Counted from the first letter of the stretch, positions 1 through 9,270 are shown. The stretch is 64,000 nt of DNA from Nitrospira lenta (GCF_900403705.1 NZ_OUNR01000016.1:186001-250000); one strand, 5' to 3'. Notes: a model not told the origin generated them from the letters alone. Translations and numbers: made by a program.

Positions 1-810
1 CTTCCCTATCCACATATTGATCCGGTATTTCTCGACCTCGGGCCGCTCCAGTTCCGCTGGTATGGCTTGATGTATCTGATCGGGCTGACAGCCGCCTATT
101 TCATGATTCGTCGCAGAGTCCGCGAACAACACATTCCGCTCACTCCGGATCAGATCTACGACATGGTCGTGTACGCCGCATTCGGCGTGTTTATCGGCGG
201 ACGCATCGGATATACCCTGTTCTATAATTTCTCCTACTACGCTCAGAATCCGTTGAAAGTCTTCGCCGTGTGGGAAGGCGGTATGTCGTTCCACGGCGGC
301 CTCATCGGAGTCATCATCGCGTTAATTTGGTTCAGTAAGCGGCAAGGCCTGCCCGTGTACACCATTGCCGACCTGGCTGCCGCGGTGACGCCGATTGGGC
401 TGGGATTCGGCCGGCTCGGCAATTTTATCAATGGAGAACTGTACGGGCGCGCCACCGATGTGGAGTGGTGCATGGTGTTTCCCGCAGGAGGGCCGGCATG
501 CCGGCATCCCTCTCAGCTCTATGAAGCAGGGCTGGAAGGCGTTCTCCTCTTCACGATCCTCTGGCTGCTCGCGCGCACGTCGCCGCCGCCCGGATCGCTG
601 TGCTGGACATTCCTCGCCGGCTACGGCATCAGTCGTATGATTGTGGAATTAGTGCGAGAGCCCGATCAGCACATCGGTTTTGTGCTTGGGCCGATCACGA
701 TGGGGCAGATGCTTTCGGCTCCCATGGTGATGTTGGGCCTGTTCATGCTGGTATGGGGCTATCACAAACGTTCGCTGGAACGCGCACGTTCAGTTCCGCA
801 TCCTCAATAG
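1..810 (+). CDS. lgt: Prolipoprotein diacylglyceryl transferase, 5' end cut by window edge
   Basis: Inner-membrane enzyme that moves diacylglycerol from phosphatidylglycerol to the lipobox cysteine of prolipoproteins, the first step of lipoprotein maturation. The frame is open from base 1 and begins LPYPHIDPVFLDLGPLQFRW, which matches the usual Lgt N-terminus, so only a few codons lie outside the window and the ATG at 67 is internal. The Lgt signature (GRLGNFINGELYGR) is at about 416-457, and several hydrophobic membrane segments are visible. The gene ends at 810 and overlaps the convergent metalloprotease gene by 7 bp. Lnt and LolC/LolD are encoded further along the window. Identification is firm; only the start is missing. 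Confidence 0.96.
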   Translation, partial: LPYPHIDPVFLDLGPLQFRWYGLMYLIGLTAAYFMIRRRVREQHIPLTPDQIYDMVVYAAFGVFIGGRIGYTLFYNFSYYAQNPLKVFAVWEGGMSFHGGLIGVIIALIWFSKRQGLPVYTIADLAAAVTPIGLGFGRLGNFINGELYGRATDVEWCMVFPAGGPACRHPSQLYEAGLEGVLLFTILWLLARTSPPPGSLCWTFLAGYGISRMIVELVREPDQHIGFVLGPITMGQMLSAPMVMLGLFMLVWGYHKRSLERARSVPHPQ

Positions 811-1184
811 GGCATCTCGTCGTCATCTAAGCCGACGTGGTGCCCTAACTCATGCACGAGCGTGTCGCCTATTTCCTGAACCATCTCCATCTCCGTGTCG
901 CATTGCCGAAGAATCGGTCCGCGATAGAGCGAGATCTGCGGCGGGGCCTGACCTCCGGCACGAAAGAACGACTCATCATTGAGGGGGAGGCCATGGTACA
1001 GCCCAAGCAGGTCTTCTCCCTCTTCAAGCTCAAGCTCTTTCAGCACACTCAAAGAGGGTTCGTCCTCCACGACGACCGCCACGGTATCGAGCAAGCGCGC
1101 ATACTCGACGGGCAAGTCCGCGATGGCCTGCTGAACGACCCTGGCGAACGACTCCGCCGACATTCGGTAATGAGCGCCCGTCAT
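804..1184 (-). CDS. Zincin-like metallopeptidase (PF06262-type)
   Basis: A 126-aa protein with a zinc-protease motif HELGHHVGLDDDEM near its C-terminus: two metal-binding histidines, the catalytic glutamate and a downstream acidic cluster. Size and the motif's position fit the small 'metallopeptidase family' of bacterial zincins (PF06262), whose physiological substrate is unknown. No signal peptide is seen, so it is probably cytoplasmic. It starts 3 bp after the TPR lipoprotein gene ends and is the last gene of the minus-strand addB-addA cluster. An alternative start (MSAES) lies 21 bp downstream. The family call is good; the function is not known. Confidence 0.8.
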   Translation of the reverse strand: MTGAHYRMSAESFARVVQQAIADLPVEYARLLDTVAVVVEDEPSLSVLKELELEEGEDLLGLYHGLPLNDESFFRAGGQAPPQISLYRGPILRQCDTEMEMVQEIGDTLVHELGHHVGLDDDEMPY

Positions 1185-1186
1185 TC

Positions 1187-1600
1187 TTAGAATCGTTGGC
1201 CAGGAGCGGGATCGAGAAAGGATTTTTGCCGTAAGTTGTGATTCAGTCCAGTCTCCCTGAGCGGCGGTGAATCCCAGATCACTTTGTTGCCGGGAGCCAG
1301 ATTCGCGGCCTCCAGATAGTGCTTCTTCGCTTCCGTCTTGTCCCCCATGCGATCCAGCGAGACCGCCCAGTTATAGTGCGCTTCCGCCAATGCCGGTTGC
1401 TGGACGGCTGCGGCCTGATACGCCTGAGCCGCCCCGGCCCAATCGCCCGACCGGAACAATCGCTCCCCTTCGGTCATGGCCGCAGCGGCCTGTGCCGAGG
1501 TATCGATAGGACTCGTCAGAATGGTGGTCCGATATTTTACCGGACTCGCGCAACTTGCAAGCAACCCACAGAGCAATACCAGCGTGAGGTAGCGTCGCAT
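1187..1600 (-). CDS. Small TPR lipoprotein
   Basis: A 137-aa exported lipoprotein. It starts MRRYLTLVLLCGLLASC, a short lipoprotein signal peptide with the lipobox cysteine at residue 17. Two to three tetratricopeptide-like helices follow (AAMTEGERLFRSGDWAGAAQ, then a motif with ALAEAHYNWAVSLDRMGD). TPR units usually mediate protein-protein contacts. The start at 1600 is preferred over the upstream ATG at 1630 because a GAGAGGAGA ribosome-binding site lies just before it and the longer version would spoil the signal peptide. The gene begins 13 bp after addA ends, so it is probably in the same operon. The partner is unknown. Confidence 0.82.
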   Translation of the reverse strand: MRRYLTLVLLCGLLASCASPVKYRTTILTSPIDTSAQAAAAMTEGERLFRSGDWAGAAQAYQAAAVQQPALAEAHYNWAVSLDRMGDKTEAKKHYLEAANLAPGNKVIWDSPPLRETGLNHNLRQKSFLDPAPGQRF

Positions 1601-1613
1601 GGTCCGTCTCCTC

Positions 1614-4600
1614 TCAAAGTTCATACCCAACCGCGCAGCGAAGGAACAGCAGCTGCGCGGATATCGCCGACACCCCTAAGCTTTTCTCCGCAGCAGCCTT
1701 ATAGAGCATCATCTGAGCTCGATAGCGCTCAGCCCGCTCAGGCACGTCCTGCGCCAGCACCGCGTCGGTTTTATAGTCCCCAATCCAGATCCGGCCGTCA
1801 AGACGGTAGATCACATCCATCACGCCGTGCACAATCTGGCCCTCTTCCCACGCCATCGCAAATGGCACCTCACGGCCGAGAATCGTCGCTGACGCCAACC
1901 GCTGATACAGCTCGGATTGTATGAAACCACCGAACAGCTCCAGGAGCGATTCGGTCACAGCAGACGCGACCTCCGCGTCGTCCGGCATGAGCTGCTGCCG
2001 AATCATCGGTTCGATTCGCTCCAAGAACGTGTGGGCTGGCAGATGAAAATCCCATTGCTCCAGCACGCGATGGGTCACGATCCCGACGAGCCTCCCGACG
2101 GCTTGATCTGCGCCACTCCCAGAGTGGTAAACCAGGCCGGGCGGGTCACCTTGCCCTATCGTACTGGGAGTGAGCTGGCGAGGCGTCCGGCAGGCCGTCT
2201 TCCAGCGATCCTCACGCGCACTCCATAGCTTTGCGATGACCGCCGCATCGAGCGCTCCAGCGCCCGGTCCCACCGCGCCGGGCCGGCTTGAATGTTTGCG
2301 GGGGGGCGCAATCGCCGTTCTGTGCGGTATGACCGACGCGCCGACCGTCAGCGTCTCTGTTTCTGACGCCCCCACCACACCCTCCCCGATCTCTTGCAAC
2401 ATGCCGAAGACGGTTTCCCCCGCTGCACGGCCAGTCATTCCGCCGGACAGCACCAGCATATCCTTCGCCCTGGTCATGCCGACATAGAGCACCCGCCGCC
2501 GTTCGGCCTCTTCTCTGACTTTCTGTTTCTCCTGCACCAAGACCGCCCCGAAATTGTGCACCCCGCCGAGCGAGAGGCCATACGATCCACTGGACCAATC
2601 AAAGGTCACGAGGGGCAATCCTCGCTCCTTCCCACTCCCTTGGTGTAACCCGGGCAAGACGACAATGGGAAACTCCAGTCCCTTGGCTTTATGAATCGTC
2701 AAAACCTGGATGGCATTGGACGATTCCTCGGATAAGGGACTGTCCGCCTCATCCGGTTGCTCTTCGAGCCTGGCCACCATCAGATCCACAAACCCGCTCA
2801 ACGTCAGATGCGGCCGATCGGACAAGACGGCGGCGGTGTGTTTCACCTTGAGAAGATTGGCCACAGCCTGTTCGCCCTGCACCGAAGCGGCGGCGATTTC
2901 CAAAATCGGAAGACGGTCGAAGATCAATTCCAGCGCCTCGGCCAGCGGCAGGGCTCCGACCTGACCATGCAGCCAGGCGAAGTGTCCATACAGGAGACGA
3001 ACCGCAACGGCGTCAGGATGCATCCACGCCGAGAGGGATTCGGAGCGAAGATATTCAAACCCGTCGGCCTGGCGCAGTTCATAGAGTGTGCGGTCTGACA
3101 AGCCGCCTAACGGACTACGCAGGACACCGGCGAGCGCCACGGTGTCATGGGGATGGTCCAGCACCCGCAGGACATTCATCAGATCGATGACTTCCTGCCG
3201 CCGGTAAAAATGTTTTTCCCCTTCGATCACATAGGGAAGGCCATACCGGCGCAACGCATCCACATAGGTATCGGCCTGCGTCAGCTTTCGAAACAGCAAG
3301 GCGATATGCCCGGGTTTGACCTGCGGACGGATCAGCACCTCTTCAGTAAGCCAGCGCGCCAGCGTTTCCCCTTCCGCCCTGGTCGCACCCGCCGCATCGA
3401 ACGCCCGCTCGTCCGGAGCCGGCAGCGTCACTTGCACGCGCACACCGGCGTCGAAGGCTGATGGACGCCGCTGCGGTTGTACCTCCAACCGGACATTGGC
3501 CGGTTGAACGAGGAGACGCCGTTCGAACAGGCGGTCGAACACATCGTTGACCGGTCCCAGAACTGCCGCATCACTTCGAAAGTTTGTCGTGAGGGTCTGA
3601 ATGACTCCCCCATCCTCTTCAATCTTCTGGACGACGCGGTCGAACGCTTCGATATCCGCCCGCCGGAACGCATAGATCGACTGCTTGGGGTCGCCCACGA
3701 TAAAGAGCTTGCCCGGCTCTAAGACCATCTCCTGCCATGTCGAGGCCTGCGCCCCTAAGCCTTCTGAAATCGCGAGGATCAATTCATACTGCACAGGATC
3801 GGTGTCTTGGAATTCATCCACCAGCACCGCACGATAGTCCTGCTTAATCCGCTCGCGAATGGCCCGATGATCCCGCAACAACGTTCGTGCCCGGGCAAGC
3901 AGCCCATCGAACGAGACCCATCCTTTCAGTCTGAAGGAGAGGCGAATGTCAGCCACCAGCGGCCCAAGAAGCGTCAAGGTCTGCCTAAAGAACTCGGTGT
4001 TCACCACCAGATATTGCTGCGCCGTGTTGATGATCGACTCGGCTTCACGAAATTCATCTTGCTCCCATCCCGCGACGGGATTGCCCAGATCCTTCTTCAG
4101 CCAGTCGAGATCGGCGGCGGAGAGGGCGTGAATGCCCGCCGCCCCTTGATCCAGAATCTCCTGCATAAGGTTCACCGCCGCCGCTAGCATCTGCTCGATC
4201 TTCCGCCGCTTGGGTCGATCGTGCGCATCGAGAAGCACGCGCCCGCGCTGATGCGTATGCCGAACCCACTCGACGAGCACAGGACTCAGCTGCTCGTCAT
4301 GGATCTGAGCCTGCAACACTTCCACATCGACCAACTCACTGCACAGGGCTCGAGCCAGCGCGCGCACATCGTCCAGCGTGGCGAGACTCAATACCTTGCG
4401 CCACAGGTGATGATGAGCTCCCTGCCGGCTCAACTCCCGATCGATCCAGATCTCCCACGCCGCCGCAAAGTGCTCTTCGAAGCGGAGCCCGTCATCTTCC
4501 TGAAACGCCGGATCCACGCCACCTTCAAGCGGATAGAGCCGCAGCAGATGGGCCGCAAAACTGTGGAGCGTGCCGATCTGGCCCTTCTCCAGATCATGGA

Positions 4601-4949
4601 GCGCGGCCTTAGCTCTGCGGACAACTTCGTCGGTGGAGAGACCGTACCGTGCCCGTAAGTCCGCCAGCGACACCGCCCCGCCGTCTATAACCCGCCCCGC
4701 TTCCGGATCGGCCAAGACCATCAGCCGTTCACGCAGCCGGACCTTCATCTCCGTGGCCGCCTTATTCGTAAAGGTCAACGCGACGATCTGGGCGACCGTC
4801 ACCGGACGAGGCTCCTTGATGAGGAGATGCACCAGGCGATTGACGAGCAAGGTTGTCTTGCCGGTGCCGGCGCCGGCTACGACCACGACATTTCGGTCGA
4901 ACGTCGTCTCCGCCAGATTGCGGGCCAGGCGATCAGGAATCAGTTCCAC
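1614..4949 (-). CDS. addA: UvrD/RecB-type helicase-nuclease, AddA-like
   Basis: Predicted ATP-dependent SF1A helicase with a C-terminal RecB-like nuclease, for resection of double-strand breaks in recombination repair. From the N-terminus: Walker A (GAGTGKTTLL), motif Ia (LTFTNKAATEMK), motif II region (VLVDEFQDTDPVQYELIL), motif III (IVGDPKQSIYAFRRAD), the C-terminal helicase motifs (VLTIHKAKGLEFPIVVLPGL and RVLYVGMTRAKD), and the PD-(D/E)xK nuclease core (GVMDVIYRL and IWIGDYKTD). The frame is open to 5282, but the true start is taken as GTG at 4949: GGAGGAG precedes it and the protein then begins VELIPDRLARNLAETTF, typical of the family. That gives 1111 aa, overlapping addB by 17 bp, which suggests translational coupling. 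Confidence 0.9.
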   Translation of the reverse strand: MELIPDRLARNLAETTFDRNVVVVAGAGTGKTTLLVNRLVHLLIKEPRPVTVAQIVALTFTNKAATEMKVRLRERLMVLADPEAGRVIDGGAVSLADLRARYGLSTDEVVRRAKAALHDLEKGQIGTLHSFAAHLLRLYPLEGGVDPAFQEDDGLRFEEHFAAAWEIWIDRELSRQGAHHHLWRKVLSLATLDDVRALARALCSELVDVEVLQAQIHDEQLSPVLVEWVRHTHQRGRVLLDAHDRPKRRKIEQMLAAAVNLMQEILDQGAAGIHALSAADLDWLKKDLGNPVAGWEQDEFREAESIINTAQQYLVVNTEFFRQTLTLLGPLVADIRLSFRLKGWVSFDGLLARARTLLRDHRAIRERIKQDYRAVLVDEFQDTDPVQYELILAISEGLGAQASTWQEMVLEPGKLFIVGDPKQSIYAFRRADIEAFDRVVQKIEEDGGVIQTLTTNFRSDAAVLGPVNDVFDRLFERRLLVQPANVRLEVQPQRRPSAFDAGVRVQVTLPAPDERAFDAAGATRAEGETLARWLTEEVLIRPQVKPGHIALLFRKLTQADTYVDALRRYGLPYVIEGEKHFYRRQEVIDLMNVLRVLDHPHDTVALAGVLRSPLGGLSDRTLYELRQADGFEYLRSESLSAWMHPDAVAVRLLYGHFAWLHGQVGALPLAEALELIFDRLPILEIAAASVQGEQAVANLLKVKHTAAVLSDRPHLTLSGFVDLMVARLEEQPDEADSPLSEESSNAIQVLTIHKAKGLEFPIVVLPGLHQGSGKERGLPLVTFDWSSGSYGLSLGGVHNFGAVLVQEKQKVREEAERRRVLYVGMTRAKDMLVLSGGMTGRAAGETVFGMLQEIGEGVVGASETETLTVGASVIPHRTAIAPPRKHSSRPGAVGPGAGALDAAVIAKLWSAREDRWKTACRTPRQLTPSTIGQGDPPGLVYHSGSGADQAVGRLVGIVTHRVLEQWDFHLPAHTFLERIEPMIRQQLMPDDAEVASAVTESLLELFGGFIQSELYQRLASATILGREVPFAMAWEEGQIVHGVMDVIYRLDGRIWIGDYKTDAVLAQDVPERAERYRAQMMLYKAAAEKSLGVSAISAQLLFLRCAVGYEL

Positions 4950-7900
4950 GCGGCTCCTCCGACGGACGTTGCAGACGCAGATTCTTGAGGGCTTTGACCT
5001 CGTCCGATCGATACGACCGCCACCACGACGGCTGGTGTTCGCGGCGGCAGATGACACGGAATTCACATTGCTCACAATAGGTGTCGGGCAGAATAAAAAA
5101 CCGTCCGGCCTGAAGTCCGGTGACCAGCATGCGCAGTGTCTGTTGGATTTGCCGGCCGGACTCGCCCGACAGCACGCTGGCCTCGAACGTTGAACGTGCG
5201 ATGGACGGCTCCCACAGCGGCGCCAGAAACATGAACTGCACCTGGCTTGGCGCAGGCTTTCCGGGCAGGAGCAGGCGAGCATAGAGCGGAGGCTGGAGCC
5301 GATACCCCCGCATGGCGGACTGCAGCAGATTGCGATCCTCCGACTTCATTGATCCGCCGGTTTTGAATTTGTAGTCGATGATGCGAATGGCTCCAGTATC
5401 CCGATGCCGGTCGATCCGATCGACGCGTCCTCGAATCTTCAGCGCCGCAGTCGGATCGGGCAGCACTTCGGCAATCGTGCCTTCGGCATCCAGCTCGAAT
5501 GCTACGGGCAGAAACGGCGTCTCCGTATACGCGTCCATATCCGCATCGACCGCAGCGGTGATCAGCGTGACGACATGTTCCTTCGCCAACTCCCACAGTA
5601 AATAATGACCGGTCCGCTGGCCCGCCTCGCAATCCTGCGCCGCCAGATCCACGGCCGAGCGAATACACCACTCCATCGTGTCATCGGTGACCGGCTCGGC
5701 CGGCCAGCCGGTCGGGAGAAGCTGCTCGTAACAGCACTTCAAGGCCGCATGGCAGAGGGTGCCCAACAATGCGGCATCCGGCTCCTGCGAAACAGACCAT
5801 CGCACCGGCTCCAGCCGTAATACATCGGCGGCAAAATACTGGAAGGGGCAGCGCGCATACCGCTCTAACGGCGTCGGAGCCAACCCGCGCTCACGCAAGC
5901 GAGACCAGTACGCATCAAGCGGGCCGGTCAATCCATCATACTCATTCAGTCCGGGAGCAGTGTTCTCTATTCCCATTAAGGCAGTGGCCGCATGCCGAAA
6001 CCCTTCCGCCTCGCGACCGACCGCCTGGAGCAACACCGTCGGGTCCTGCCCGGTCATCGCCATCCATTGAGCGAGCTCAGCCGGCGGAAGGAATCGTTGC
6101 ATGGTGGGACGCTGCGCCACGCGATCCGTCAATCGTCGCGGCACCGCCTCCACCGATCGCCCGTCGAGCCCGGCCTGCTTGAGCAATGCGTCAAGAAACG
6201 GCGAGACCGCGAGCACACGACCGGCCTCATCAGCCCGTTGATAGGACAGATCTAAGCGGCGGCTCGCCCCCTGCGCGATCAGGTCACACAGCAGCGTTTC
6301 TTCTTCATACCCACCGAGCTTTTCATCGATCTTGAACCCAAGCGTCGCGTCGAGCACCCGCCGATGCCGGTCGCGAAGAAACGCGTCCTCTCGGATATAT
6401 CGGGGAAATAACTTTTCGTTCAAGCCCAACACGCACACGGCTTTGAATGTCAGCCCGCGCGCCGCCATCGCGTCAACGACGGTCACGCCCCGATGAGCGG
6501 TCTCATCCGATGGAATCATCGCACGCTCGCAGGTATGGGTCAGGAGCTCCACAAAATCCGCCCAGGACATCTCCTCCCCAAGTAGATCTAATTCCTCCAA
6601 CTTGGTCATAACCCCGTCGATGGCAGTCCAGACCGCCGTCAACCTGATCTGAAGCGGATCCACATCCTGCGCTTCCAGACGACGTGGGTCTGCCAGATGC
6701 CGGCGGCCCAGTTGCCGAGTGGCCGTGACCAACTGACCGACAGTCCCCCGCTGAGGGAGCGCCAAACAATCGGTCAATAGTTCAGACACCACCTGCCAGA
6801 GCAGCAGCAACACGTCAGGGGCGATATCCAATCCATCGATCGCATGCCCCTGCTCTTCGCCTTCCGCCAATTCCAGCGTCATTCGGGAAGCCGATTCCAA
6901 TCGCTTCCATTCTTCGACTCCGCGAGTGATCTGGAGGCCCGGCACGGCCATCTTCCATTGTTCCGGACGATAGCCGACGGCTTCACGATCGAGCAGATCC
7001 GAAGCGAAGAGCGGAGAGGTCACGACGTCCAGCATCGTCGTGCGGTAGAAATCGTTGAGCGGCAAGGCGAGCAACTGCAGCAGGATCTTGCACAGGGGTT
7101 CCTGCATCAGCGGTTGCCCGGCCGTTGAAACAAAGGGGATCCGATATCGATCGAAGACGCTCGACAGGAGCGTCCGATAGGGATCCAGCGTGCGAGCTAC
7201 CACACCAATGTCGTCAAACTGATACCCGTTCGTCTCGACCAGATCCAGAATCCTTCGGCAAGTCGCTGCTAACTCCTCTTCCGCCCCAATGACGCTGTGC
7301 ACGGATATCGCGATCGGCTCAGCGGAAGGTGGCCGGCCAGGATCCGCCAGTCTCGTGACCATGTCGGGGTTGGCCGCACGGGGCTGAATACAGCGATCGA
7401 AGAACCGCCGGGCAAATCCCCAGCGCGGTCCCTGTTCAAGGGGGAACAGCAGCGTGGTAGGCACGGCGGTGCTGACCGCCTCGAACAAAGACAGCTGCAC
7501 CTGGGTCAGGTCGTAGAATCCATAATAGAAGGCGTGCCGCAGCGAGGCTAAAAACGGAGACTGAGCCACCTCCGGAATGAGCGACTCGGCCAGATCGTCC
7601 GGAGTGCCGACACCTAACGTCTTCCCCACGTCCCGAACGGCCGCGTGCAATGAGAATAACGCCGTCAGCCAGGCATGATCCTCCTGATCGAAGCAGCCCT
7701 CTTCAACTCCGCGCAAGGCGACGGCAGGATCGACGCCGGCATCTTTTAAGTCGCGAATGGTCGACCACAGCGCACCCCACATGCCGGATGACTGCCCAAG
7801 CTGTTGCAACGGCGCCAAACTAGGGAGCCGGACCTGCACAATCTGCCGGACCAATTGTTCAAAGAAGATATCGTCGACGACATGCAGCGGCGACTGCGCC

Positions 7901-8139
7901 AAACGGCTGCGCCGCTCATCCGCCAGACGGAGCGCCAGCTGATGGAAGGTCATGAAGTGGATATTGAGCGTGGCGTGCAGCTCAGCGGCCAACACCTGCC
8001 GCACGCGGGCCAGGAGCGGCGCGGAGGGAACAAGGACCGCGATGGGAGCGAACGGGTCCGCCGCCTTCGCCTGGCTCACCTGAGCGACCAGCGCGGATTC
8101 GAGCGACGGATGGAAACGGCCGGCAATGACGTGAAGCAT
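4933..8139 (-). CDS. addB: AddB-like nuclease subunit with Fe-S nuclease domain
   Basis: Predicted partner of AddA in an AddAB-type helicase-nuclease. The N-terminus (MLHVIAGRFHPSLESALVAQ) aligns in position with AddB, but the Walker A glycines and lysine are absent, so this subunit should not hydrolyse ATP. The C-terminal nuclease core (IRIIDYKFKTGG) is flanked by the cysteines expected for a 4Fe-4S cluster: one in RYARCPFQYFA, and C-x2-C-x5-C in YCEQCEFRVIC. Length is about 1068 aa, normal for AddB. The frame extends to a GTG at 8226, but the extra 29 residues look like non-coding sequence; the start remains uncertain because no clear ribosome-binding site precedes 8139. Confidence 0.83.
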   Translation of the reverse strand: MLHVIAGRFHPSLESALVAQVSQAKAADPFAPIAVLVPSAPLLARVRQVLAAELHATLNIHFMTFHQLALRLADERRSRLAQSPLHVVDDIFFEQLVRQIVQVRLPSLAPLQQLGQSSGMWGALWSTIRDLKDAGVDPAVALRGVEEGCFDQEDHAWLTALFSLHAAVRDVGKTLGVGTPDDLAESLIPEVAQSPFLASLRHAFYYGFYDLTQVQLSLFEAVSTAVPTTLLFPLEQGPRWGFARRFFDRCIQPRAANPDMVTRLADPGRPPSAEPIAISVHSVIGAEEELAATCRRILDLVETNGYQFDDIGVVARTLDPYRTLLSSVFDRYRIPFVSTAGQPLMQEPLCKILLQLLALPLNDFYRTTMLDVVTSPLFASDLLDREAVGYRPEQWKMAVPGLQITRGVEEWKRLESASRMTLELAEGEEQGHAIDGLDIAPDVLLLLWQVVSELLTDCLALPQRGTVGQLVTATRQLGRRHLADPRRLEAQDVDPLQIRLTAVWTAIDGVMTKLEELDLLGEEMSWADFVELLTHTCERAMIPSDETAHRGVTVVDAMAARGLTFKAVCVLGLNEKLFPRYIREDAFLRDRHRRVLDATLGFKIDEKLGGYEEETLLCDLIAQGASRRLDLSYQRADEAGRVLAVSPFLDALLKQAGLDGRSVEAVPRRLTDRVAQRPTMQRFLPPAELAQWMAMTGQDPTVLLQAVGREAEGFRHAATALMGIENTAPGLNEYDGLTGPLDAYWSRLRERGLAPTPLERYARCPFQYFAADVLRLEPVRWSVSQEPDAALLGTLCHAALKCCYEQLLPTGWPAEPVTDDTMEWCIRSAVDLAAQDCEAGQRTGHYLLWELAKEHVVTLITAAVDADMDAYTETPFLPVAFELDAEGTIAEVLPDPTAALKIRGRVDRIDRHRDTGAIRIIDYKFKTGGSMKSEDRNLLQSAMRGYRLQPPLYARLLLPGKPAPSQVQFMFLAPLWEPSIARSTFEASVLSGESGRQIQQTLRMLVTGLQAGRFFILPDTYCEQCEFRVICRREHQPSWWRSYRSDEVKALKNLRLQRPSEEPRGTDS

Positions 8140-8249
8140 CAGAAACCGTGGCGTGTGAAGAGTGCTGCGTGGCGCAGCGAGTACCGGATGGAGAGGCAGG
8201 CGGCTCACAGCAATGCTCGAACGCACTGCCCCTCACTATTCGCGCAAGA

Positions 8250-8417
8250 CTAGCCCGTCTCAGGCCCCAGCAATTCGCCGTTACAATCAACACAGGCCCA
8301 ATCGCCATCGATAAACTTCATCGGGTCGCCGCAGATCGGGCAATCCGGCGGCGGGCCCTTGTCGTAGATGGGCAAATCAGGCAATTCAAAGTTGTCGTCG
8401 TCGTCTTCATCAACCAT
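8250..8417 (-). CDS. 55-aa zinc-ribbon protein
   Basis: A very short gene read directly from the sequence. It encodes MVDEDDDDNFELPDLPIYDK, then a four-cysteine zinc ribbon (CPICG and, 16 residues on, CVDCN). A GAAGGA ribosome-binding site lies about 10 bp before the ATG. It sits between the thioredoxin-like gene (24 bp upstream) and addB (about 110 bp downstream), all on the minus strand, so it is probably co-transcribed. The acidic N-terminus followed by a single zinc ribbon is typical of small accessory proteins, but no specific function can be assigned. Confidence 0.72.
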   Translation of the reverse strand: MVDEDDDDNFELPDLPIYDKGPPPDCPICGDPMKFIDGDWACVDCNGELLGPETG

Positions 8418-8441
8418 TGGCTATCTATCCTTCTACCGCGC

Positions 8442-8705
8442 TTACTCGCGCGGCTTCATCTTCAACAGTAGCGCCTTTTCGGCGCTTTCCCGGCTCGGCA
8501 CACCGACAAACGTCAGCCGTCCGTCGATAATCGTGGCAGGCACCGCCCGCACCGAATGACGATTGGCCAACTCCGCACCATCCGGTGTCGTGATGTCGAC
8601 TTCCCGGTAGGAAAAACTATATTTCACTCGCAGCTGCTTCCATAGACTTTTGGCCGAGGGACAGGCTCCACAGCTGGGCGAAACCAATAACATAATGCTT
8701 GGCAT
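8442..8705 (-). CDS. Thioredoxin/glutaredoxin-like protein
   Basis: An 87-aa single-domain thioredoxin fold. It has the redox motif CGAC in the N-terminal beta-alpha position (LLVSPSCGACPSAKSLW) and the cis-proline loop (VRAVPATIIDG) in the expected place. Such small thioredoxin-like proteins reduce or isomerise disulphides in the cytoplasm; the partner here is unknown. It appears to be the first gene of the minus-strand run leading into the zinc-ribbon, addB and addA genes. Confidence 0.82.
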   Translation of the reverse strand: MPSIMLLVSPSCGACPSAKSLWKQLRVKYSFSYREVDITTPDGAELANRHSVRAVPATIIDGRLTFVGVPSRESAEKALLLKMKPRE

Positions 8706-9045
8706 AGTGTATCTCCAGAAGAGTCAGCGGCGAATCTTAACACCCAGCGGAATGAGGGGGCAAGCCGCGTCGGGACCGCTACGGCCCGGTCAAAGCCGGA
8801 GGATCAGACCAGCTGCGTTCCAGTTTGACTTCCCATACCGGAAAGCGCAGCATGCGCGTAATTTCAAGCTATGAGGCGCTCTGTGCATCCTTGCTAACAA
8901 CAGCCAGTCTTTTCATAGAATACGGCTCACGCCCCTTGCTACGCCCTCGTGGTTTCCGTTGCCATGAGGGCGTTGTTGTTTCTGCACCCACACCGTTCCT
9001 CAGTCCATTCCCCGTCTCGCCACTATCTTCTGAAAGGAGATTTCG
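8706..9045. other. Intergenic region between divergent genes
   Basis: The stretch separates the minus-strand thioredoxin-like gene from the plus-strand membrane-protein gene. No gene is supported. The only marked structure is the long hairpin at 8942-8972. Promoters for both directions presumably lie here, but no convincing -35/-10 pair was found. Confidence 0.5.
8942..8972 (+). terminator. Strong hairpin followed by T-rich run
   Basis: An 11-bp stem (CGCCCTCGTGG with CCATGAGGGCG, one G-T pair) closes a 9-base loop and is followed by TTGTTGTTT. This has the shape of an intrinsic terminator on the plus strand, yet no plus-strand gene is visible upstream, so it may instead be a leader attenuator or an mRNA 5' structure for the gene at 9046. 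Confidence 0.4.
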
Positions 9046-9270
9046 ATGAAACGTCTCGCGATCATCACTGCAGCCGGAATCCTGGCATCACCGAGCCTCG
9101 CCCTTGCCGTCGAACACAATGCGAGCTACCAGGGTATCGCCCAGATCTATTTCGTGTTTATCGGAGCCGTCCTGATTTACGGTGTGTACGACTCCTTTGG
9201 AAAGACCGCGATGTATGTGGCGACGCCCGCGATTCTCGCCTGGTGCTATTGGATGCTTCCTCCTGCCTAG
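9046..9270 (+). CDS. Small membrane protein of unknown function
   Basis: A 74-aa protein with an N-terminal signal-like segment (MKRLAIITAAGILASPSLAL) and one or two further hydrophobic stretches (IYFVFIGAVLIYGVY and YVATPAILAWCYWMLPPA). An AAAGGAG ribosome-binding site sits just before the ATG, so the gene is probably real. It is unrecognised. Its last ~45 bp recur in degenerate form at about 15195-15240, next to the SF2 helicase, and a decayed piece of that helicase lies directly downstream of this gene, so gene and helicase appear to have been neighbours before a duplication. Confidence 0.65.
   Translation: MKRLAIITAAGILASPSLALAVEHNASYQGIAQIYFVFIGAVLIYGVYDSFGKTAMYVATPAILAWCYWMLPPA

Noticed and set aside
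4950-5282. N-terminal extension of the AddA frame
   Set aside because: The extra ~110 residues overlap addB, are Arg/Ser/Pro-rich and unlike AddA; a GTG with a strong ribosome-binding site at 4949 gives a normal N-terminus.
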